Origin: Propionivibrio dicarboxylicus
GTDB taxonomy: Bacteria > Pseudomonadota > Gammaproteobacteria > Burkholderiales > Rhodocyclaceae
Direction of reading: 5' to 3'
NCBI GenBank assembly: GCA_945902805.1
Contig: CAMDMZ010000041.1
Location: forward strand, 1-39,213
Length of the DNA: 39,213 nt
Shown: positions 34,701 through 39,213 of the stretch, piece by piece
How positions within the stretch are numbered: the stretch's first letter is position 1
Layout: each line of letters begins with the position of its first letter
Notes under the pieces: model-generated
Database searches by the model: none
Told to the model about the DNA's origin: nothing
The model's input: only the letters and a program-made list of their open reading frames with translations
Translations under genes and position numbers: made by a program

Positions 34701-36395
34701 ATGGATGGAGTATTTAAAGGATGGACACCAAATCGCGGTTTTGGGTACATAACGCCTGACGATGGCTCTCCCGATGTGTTCTTGCACATCAGTCACGTGA
34801 AACATCCTGACGAATTAGTTGCAGGGGTGCATATCACGTTTTCGATTGAAAATCATCCAAAGGGCAAGAGTGCCGCGAACGTCCTCCTATCCCCATTACA
34901 AAACAAAAGTGAGCCTAGTCAGGATTCGCTGATGCCGACGGAAGAGCTCGAAGAACTTGATACTTCAGCTACGGATCAAACGCTTCTTAAAGAAATGTCG
35001 AGATGGAAACGTGAGGCGAAAGCAGAAGACAATGATCGCTATTTCTGGCACGTACAAGAAGTGGATCAAATCTCGCGAGGCGACAAGTACTTTGTCATCG
35101 GTCGAAAGGGTGCTGGGAAAACGGCGATCTGCGAGCACTTCAACCGGCAAAGAGACTATGACGTATTCCCGGAAAAATTGAGCTTTAAGAATTTCCCGTT
35201 TAACGACTTGTACTCACATAAAAATCAAAAATATACGGCACCTAATCAATACATAACAATCTGGAAGTACCTCATTTACAGTACCGTCTGCCGCTCAATG
35301 CTCAAGAATCAGGCGATTGACGCATCAGTGCGTGAAGAACTTTCGGCACTGTATGATGATGACACTTCTCTAAGCAGAAGAATGAGTCGCTGGGTTGGTA
35401 AGGAATTTGGTCTATCTCTCTTTGGGGTCTCCCTCAAGATAACCAAGTCGGCGCCAGGATCTACGCCGAGCGATTGGACAGAGCACGTCAACTACCTAGA
35501 GGACATTTTGCTTCGCCACGCAGGAACTGCCACATACTTTGTCCTATTTGATGAATTGGACGAAGACTACAGAGACGTAATTCAAGCAGATCAATATCAT
35601 CAGTACACGGCTCTTGTAACAAGCCTCTTTAAGGCAGTACAAGACGTGCGCCTCACAATGGCAGCCAATCCATCCCTTAGAATATTTCCGGTCATCTTTC
35701 TGCGAGACGATATATACGAGCTTGTGCAGGATTCCGATAAGAACAAGTGGGGTGATTTTAGGGTCGACCTAAATTGGGATTCTGACAAGATCAAGAAAGT
35801 CTTAGCTTTCCGCATTTCGCGTGCGCTTGACCCCGCCTGTCAAGATGTTTTGCCTTTCGAAAAAGCCTGGAGCAAAGCCTTTGGTACTCGCCCAATAGGA
35901 ATAGGAAATAACAAGAAAAAAATCAGCACTTTCGACTATATCGCTCGAAGTACCTTGCTTCGTCCCCGCGATTTCGTTGCATATCTTCAAAATTGTGCTC
36001 ATCACGCAATCGATAATGATGGGATAATATCTCCAGGCGTGGTGAAGATAGTTGACAAGGCATTTTCCAACTATCTAAGGGAGGAGTTGACCGATGAGCT
36101 ATTCGCGGTTTTGCCTGATGTAGTAAACATATTTGATGCAATTTCTCAGCTTCGAAAATGGAACTTTTCAATCCCAGAACTCGAGAAAGCTTACTTGCAA
36201 CAAGTTGATCGGGAGTTTATCAAAGAGCGAAACGTCAAGTTTGTGTTGCAGGTTCTTTTCCTTTTTAGTGTTATTGGCAATACCCCACGCACAGGCCGAT
36301 TTGTTTTCCGCTATCAAAATAGAGAGGCAAGACTGAATTTCAACGAGCGAGTCGTGGTTCATCGGGGGTTATTTAAGGCACTTCAAATACTTTGA
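34701..36395 (+). CDS. Cold-shock domain fused to a P-loop ATPase (Sll1717-like)
   Basis: A 564-residue fusion. Residues 1-62 form a cold-shock nucleic-acid-binding domain with both RNP motifs (RGFGYI and DVFLHIS). After an acidic linker comes a large P-loop NTPase with GRKGAGKT (134-141) and Walker B FVLFDELDED (281-290), in the style of the Sll1717/KAP-like ATPases that turn up in defence islands. The long C-terminal half is helical and unassigned. I start at 34701, six bases after GGAG; in-frame ATGs at 34698 and 34689 are possible. It lies 87 bases after the cyclase gene in the same direction. Its last 13 bases overlap the end of the convergent recombinase gene. Confidence 0.8.
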   Translation: MDGVFKGWTPNRGFGYITPDDGSPDVFLHISHVKHPDELVAGVHITFSIENHPKGKSAANVLLSPLQNKSEPSQDSLMPTEELEELDTSATDQTLLKEMSRWKREAKAEDNDRYFWHVQEVDQISRGDKYFVIGRKGAGKTAICEHFNRQRDYDVFPEKLSFKNFPFNDLYSHKNQKYTAPNQYITIWKYLIYSTVCRSMLKNQAIDASVREELSALYDDDTSLSRRMSRWVGKEFGLSLFGVSLKITKSAPGSTPSDWTEHVNYLEDILLRHAGTATYFVLFDELDEDYRDVIQADQYHQYTALVTSLFKAVQDVRLTMAANPSLRIFPVIFLRDDIYELVQDSDKNKWGDFRVDLNWDSDKIKKVLAFRISRALDPACQDVLPFEKAWSKAFGTRPIGIGNNKKKISTFDYIARSTLLRPRDFVAYLQNCAHHAIDNDGIISPGVVKIVDKAFSNYLREELTDELFAVLPDVVNIFDAISQLRKWNFSIPELEKAYLQQVDREFIKERNVKFVLQVLFLFSVIGNTPRTGRFVFRYQNREARLNFNERVVVHRGLFKALQIL

Positions 36396-38329
36396 CGCTC
36401 TTGGTACCCGACCACCGCCTCCACCGCCTCCCGCTTCCGCTTCCGGTCGGCATGGGTATAGATCGCGGTGGTCGCCGCGCTGGCATGCCCGAGGATTTCC
36501 TGAACCGTGGCCACCTGTGCCCCCTTGTTGATCATCGTGGTGGCTGCAGTATGGCGTAGCCAGTGAGTACTCGCTTTCCGCAATTGGTACTCATCGATCA
36601 GGTCATCCAATCGATCGGCGGCGGCCTCAAAAAGGTGCTTGATCAGTTGCGCCAACGAGCGGGCCGCGAGGGGCTGGTCCGTCTTCTTCTGAACTTGTTG
36701 ATGCTCGACTCCCAGCGCCGAGATCAAGGGAAGTGCGGAATCCCAAAGCATGGGATTAGCGCCATGACCTCGCGTCTCCAGATAGTCGATCATGAACGAC
36801 AAGATAGCTGGGGCGAGAGGCACTTCACGCTGCTTGCTGCCCTTACCCAAAAAAACCAGATCCCAATCCCCCTCCGGGGTCCGGCGCAGGTTGCCGGCGG
36901 TGAGGCGGAGCATTTCATCTTGCCGCAATCCGGTGCTGTAACCCAACCACAGAATGAAGCGACTGCGCAGCATCGGTTCTGCGTATGGCATGACTTCCAG
37001 AATGGCGTTGATCGCCTTCCACTGGCGTTCATTCAGCGCGTGTTCGACCTTGATCTTGCCGGCCGCCTTCGGGGTCTTTACCGTCACCCAGGGATTCCGA
37101 CGCAAGTAGCCCACCTCGGTCAACCAGGCGACCAGCCCCTTTAGGATGGTGATGGCGGTTTTACGGCTCGAGGCAGAGAGATGCCCGGTGAAGGGCCGCC
37201 AGTCCGGGCTCCAGCGCTGGACCTTGGGGCCGATCCAGTCGGGACGCACCGTGGTCCACGGCCAGTCGCTGCCTGGAGTTGCCAGGACCTGAAGGAAGAC
37301 CGTGTAGTCGTGACAATCCTGCGGGGTCGCATTCGAGAGCGCCCTACCCTTTTCCATCGTCAGGAACAGGAGGAAGCGTTCGGCCTGCGTGGTGTAGGCA
37401 CGTCGGGTGTGCGCGTTGTCGCACTTGAGCTGCAACCAGGTTTGGGTCGCTTCGAGGTCATTCCGGGCCTCAATCTGGCTGTCGTGACTGCGGTTGCTTC
37501 CCATGGTGCCATCCAGTCTAGCTGGCAGAGCCAGGTGTTCGAGCGGAACGATCCCGGTCTGGGGCTGGCGGCGGGCCTTGAGTACGGGAGCCAGACGGCG
37601 GTAGGGAATTAACGCATGATCCTGAATCGGGAGCACGTGATTGAGCTGCAGGAACTTGAGCACGCGCGCCGCTTTGATCACCCCAAAATGCGGGATGCGC
37701 CGATGCCAATTATTGCCATTGCTGTTAATGGCGCCAACCAGGTCCTCGATCGAGAGGATTCCTGCCCCGTTGAGCAGGGCGGATATCCAGGGCTCCAGCC
37801 AGATCGATATAGGATCGGTGGGTTTCGGGGTGGTAGCAATCCACGCCTCAAGGACATCGACGGCATTCCGTAATCGCTTGCGTAGGCGTTCGTTCTGCCC
37901 GGCTTTCCGTAAAGCATCTTGCGTCAAGCTGTCGGCCCCGCCGCCGTACCGCTTCTCAAACTCGGTAATCAGCTCGGCTTCGGAATAGAAGCCGCCCGGG
38001 TCGTAGTTAGCCTGAAAGTCCTCCAGGCTGGGCGTTTCGGTCAGGGCGATCCGCTCATGGGGCTCCAGCGCAACGGGCTTGACTCGCAAGAGGCGCGCGA
38101 AGCTAGCGCCAGTGACGCCGGTTTCCTGATGATGTCGTTTGGCCGCCGCCACCAGTTCGCCCTGAATCCAGGTGAAGGTGCGCTTGGCCATGCGCAAATC
38201 CGCGCCAGTCTCGAGGTACAGGTCACCGAGTGTGTCAAAGGGCAAGCCATCCAAGTGGCCCCGGAAGAACGCCAGATGATGCCGGCCCACCTGTTGCCCC
38301 GGACGGCGCCGAGTGAGATCAGCGCGCAT
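36383..38329 (-). CDS. Large tyrosine recombinase (phage-integrase family)
   Basis: A 648-residue site-specific recombinase. The catalytic domain has R469 (STGLRQDE), H589-x-x-R592 (HWLRH), H615 (LGHAS) and the nucleophile Y624 (IYTHAD). A SAM-like core-binding domain precedes it (about 290-400). An unusually long N-terminal extension of about 280 residues resembles that of DUF3701-type integrases of betaproteobacteria. It lacks the extra helix of integron integrases. The start lies two bases after the stop of a small upstream gene (TGACGATG), implying coupling. The likely recombination site is the inverted repeat at 38608-38635. Confidence 0.9.
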   Translation of the reverse strand: MRADLTRRRPGQQVGRHHLAFFRGHLDGLPFDTLGDLYLETGADLRMAKRTFTWIQGELVAAAKRHHQETGVTGASFARLLRVKPVALEPHERIALTETPSLEDFQANYDPGGFYSEAELITEFEKRYGGGADSLTQDALRKAGQNERLRKRLRNAVDVLEAWIATTPKPTDPISIWLEPWISALLNGAGILSIEDLVGAINSNGNNWHRRIPHFGVIKAARVLKFLQLNHVLPIQDHALIPYRRLAPVLKARRQPQTGIVPLEHLALPARLDGTMGSNRSHDSQIEARNDLEATQTWLQLKCDNAHTRRAYTTQAERFLLFLTMEKGRALSNATPQDCHDYTVFLQVLATPGSDWPWTTVRPDWIGPKVQRWSPDWRPFTGHLSASSRKTAITILKGLVAWLTEVGYLRRNPWVTVKTPKAAGKIKVEHALNERQWKAINAILEVMPYAEPMLRSRFILWLGYSTGLRQDEMLRLTAGNLRRTPEGDWDLVFLGKGSKQREVPLAPAILSFMIDYLETRGHGANPMLWDSALPLISALGVEHQQVQKKTDQPLAARSLAQLIKHLFEAAADRLDDLIDEYQLRKASTHWLRHTAATTMINKGAQVATVQEILGHASAATTAIYTHADRKRKREAVEAVVGYQERQSI

Positions 38330-38331
38330 CG

Positions 38332-38574
38332 TCAGCCATCAATCTCGATGAGTTGCTGGTAGCCGGATTTTCGGATGAAGTGATGGGCGGCGATCAAATC
38401 AGCCCACAGCCGCTTGCTTCCCTGCTCGTTGAGAACGATGTGGTTCACGGTTTCCGGTGGCAGCGACTCCCCGTAGCCGTAGATTGACCAGGCGGAGTCG
38501 GCGCCCGGGCGGTAGATCGTCACCCGGTCTATCTGGCCGGCTTTAATGAACTCGACGAATTCAGCGGGCTGCAT
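38332..38574 (-). CDS. Small protein co-transcribed with the tyrosine recombinase
   Basis: An 80-residue protein of no known family. It is soluble, with mixed helix and strand, and no signal peptide. The ATG at 38574 is preceded by AAAGGG and is preferred to the longer frame reaching 38649, which would run through the inverted repeat. It ends two bases before the recombinase ATG. Its position suggests a directionality or accessory factor for the recombinase, but nothing in the sequence proves that. Confidence 0.6.
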   Translation of the reverse strand: MQPAEFVEFIKAGQIDRVTIYRPGADSAWSIYGYGESLPPETVNHIVLNEQGSKRLWADLIAAHHFIRKSGYQQLIEIDG

Positions 38575-38607
38575 CGGGGACCCTTTCGTTTGGCGGTACG
38601 TGTATTG

Positions 38608-38635
38608 TACGCTGATAACGCCAATTATCAGCGTA
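38608..38635. promoter_or_regulatory. Perfect 11-6-11 inverted repeat, candidate recombinase core site
   Basis: TACGCTGATAA, six bases (CGCCAA), then TTATCAGCGTA: two perfect 11-base arms around a 6-base centre. This is the architecture of dif/Xer-type crossover sites, including arms that end in TAA and begin with TTA next to the centre. It lies 33 bases before the small gene of the recombinase operon. The alternative is an operator for autoregulation; both may be true. Confidence 0.6.
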
Positions 38636-38797
38636 GAAAGAAAAAGCAAGTTTCTTGTTAATTGGAAAATCAGTCTCTCTGTAAATATGGCAAAAATGAA
38701 ATGTAATCAAGGAGATAACGGTAAGGAAAAGCGCGCGCACTGATTCACCCGGCGATTTCCTCTCCCACGTTATGCCAGGCTGCGCTACGTATGTGTA

Positions 38798-38825
38798 CTG
38801 ACAATGACACTACGCCTGCTATACT
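38798..38825 (+). promoter_or_regulatory. Promoter of the tacAT-like operon
   Basis: CTGACA (38798-38803) and TATACT (38820-38825) are separated by 16 bases, and the start codon follows 26 bases later. It is a good sigma70-type match. Confidence 0.6.
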
Positions 38826-38827
38826 GA

Positions 38828-38846
38828 ATCCATCGAACGATTGGAT
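38828..38846. promoter_or_regulatory. Operator-like inverted repeat of the tacAT-like operon
   Basis: ATCCATCG (38828-38835) and CGATTGGAT (38838-38846) form a near-perfect inverted repeat around AA, between the -10 box and the start codon. This is where ribbon-helix-helix antitoxins typically bind to repress their own genes. Confidence 0.5.
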
Positions 38847-38851
38847 CATCC

Positions 38852-39139
38852 ATGTCAACAACCCCCCTCACCCGCCAACGCGACACCCTGAGTTTGCGCA
38901 TCAAGCCGGAAGTACGGGGCCTCATTGACCGGGCGGCCAAGGCGCGGGGAAAGAACCGCACCGATTTCATTCTCGACGCGGCTCGCGCGGCGGCCGAAGA
39001 CGCCCTCCTGGATCAAGCGCTGCTGGTCGTCAGTCCGGACGCGTATGCCGAGTTTGTGGAGCGCCTGGACCGTCCCCCGACCCCCAATTCGATGCTCCTG
39101 AAAACCTTGCAACTGCCGGCTCCTTGGGATGGACAGTGA
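38852..39139 (+). CDS. DUF1778/TacA-type antitoxin
   Basis: A 95-residue antitoxin. The N-terminal ribbon-helix-helix region (DTLSLRIKPEVRGLIDRAAKARGKNRTDFILDAA shortened to residues 11-45) binds DNA. The C-terminal tail, with the conserved SPDAYAEFVERLDRPP segment, wraps the partner GNAT toxin. Length is normal. The TGA stop overlaps a GTG start of the toxin gene. Expected role: neutralise the toxin and repress the operon through the nearby inverted repeat. Confidence 0.92.
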   Translation: MSTTPLTRQRDTLSLRIKPEVRGLIDRAAKARGKNRTDFILDAARAAAEDALLDQALLVVSPDAYAEFVERLDRPPTPNSMLLKTLQLPAPWDGQ

Positions 39140-39213
39140 TATTTTCTGCGCCAGAACCGTTGGCTGCGCATCACAACACGACGGCCTTTGCTTGCGGCGT
39201 CGTCACGTTGGAT
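39136..39213 (+). CDS. GNAT acetyltransferase toxin (TacT-type), 5' end only
   Basis: The first 26 codons, from a GTG that overlaps the antitoxin stop (GTGA), read FSAPEPLAAHHNTTAFACG and end VVTLD at the window edge. This is the usual opening of GNAT-family toxins that acetylate charged tRNAs to block translation. The rest lies outside the window, so completeness cannot be judged. Confidence 0.8.
   Translation, partial: MIFSAPEPLAAHHNTTAFACGVVTLD

Noticed and set aside
36383-38329. Integron integrase matching the attC-like site
   Set aside because: The recombinase is 648 residues with a long N-terminal extension and I see no IntI-specific insert.

Overview
The window is an accessory, mobile-element-rich stretch of a Gram-negative, probably proteobacterial, genome of moderate-to-high G+C. 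That call rests on a type I secretion locus with RTX substrates, a PEP-CTERM sorting tail (typical of environmental, floc- or biofilm-forming beta/gammaproteobacteria), RES/Xre and TacA/TacT-type toxin-antitoxin pairs, and IS21, IS1634, IS3 and Tn7-like elements. I saw no rRNA, tRNA or CRISPR array. The species cannot be named from this sequence alone.

Layout. 1-1072: right part of an IS21-family element (last codons of istA, complete istB, terminal repeats). 1157-4863: remnant of a Tn7-like transposon on the minus strand, tnsA-tnsB-tnsC-like, with tnsC cut short at its 3' end and a cluster of short end-type repeats beyond tnsA. 4981-5332: 3' stump of a PEP-CTERM protein gene with its terminator, next to an IS1634-family insertion (5368-7148). 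7377-10534 (minus): a PLD-like protein followed by a Schlafen/AlbA-STAND NTPase, a candidate defence pair. 10600-11391: a secreted protein of unknown role. 11558-12666 (minus): a RES-Xre-type toxin-antitoxin pair.

12878-32345 (minus) is one large type I secretion island. A TolB-like propeller protein is translationally coupled to an RTX protein with a phospholipase-A2-like head, followed by hlyB-like and hlyD-like exporter genes. Upstream lies a second unit: a small membrane protein coupled to a 3087-residue RTX protein with a class-3-lipase-like head. Both RTX proteins share a nearly identical C-terminal secretion region. The second unit still carries a copied hlyB start downstream of its stop, so one unit arose by duplication. 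A third RTX fragment (31987-32345) is decayed. The two units also share a conserved promoter-like block upstream.

32380-36395 (plus) starts with an IS3 scrap and a strong terminator, then an attC-like site directly in front of a TIR-domain gene. After it come an unknown helical protein overlapping a class III nucleotide cyclase gene, and a cold-shock-domain/P-loop ATPase fusion. This TIR/cyclase/ATPase cluster resembles cyclic-nucleotide anti-phage signalling (Pycsar-like) but has an unfamiliar composition. It is my best candidate for an undescribed system.

36383-38635 (minus) holds a large tyrosine recombinase, a small co-transcribed protein and, just upstream, a perfect 11-6-11 inverted repeat with the architecture of a dif-type recombination core. 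The window ends with a DUF1778 antitoxin gene overlapping the start of a GNAT toxin gene that runs off the end.
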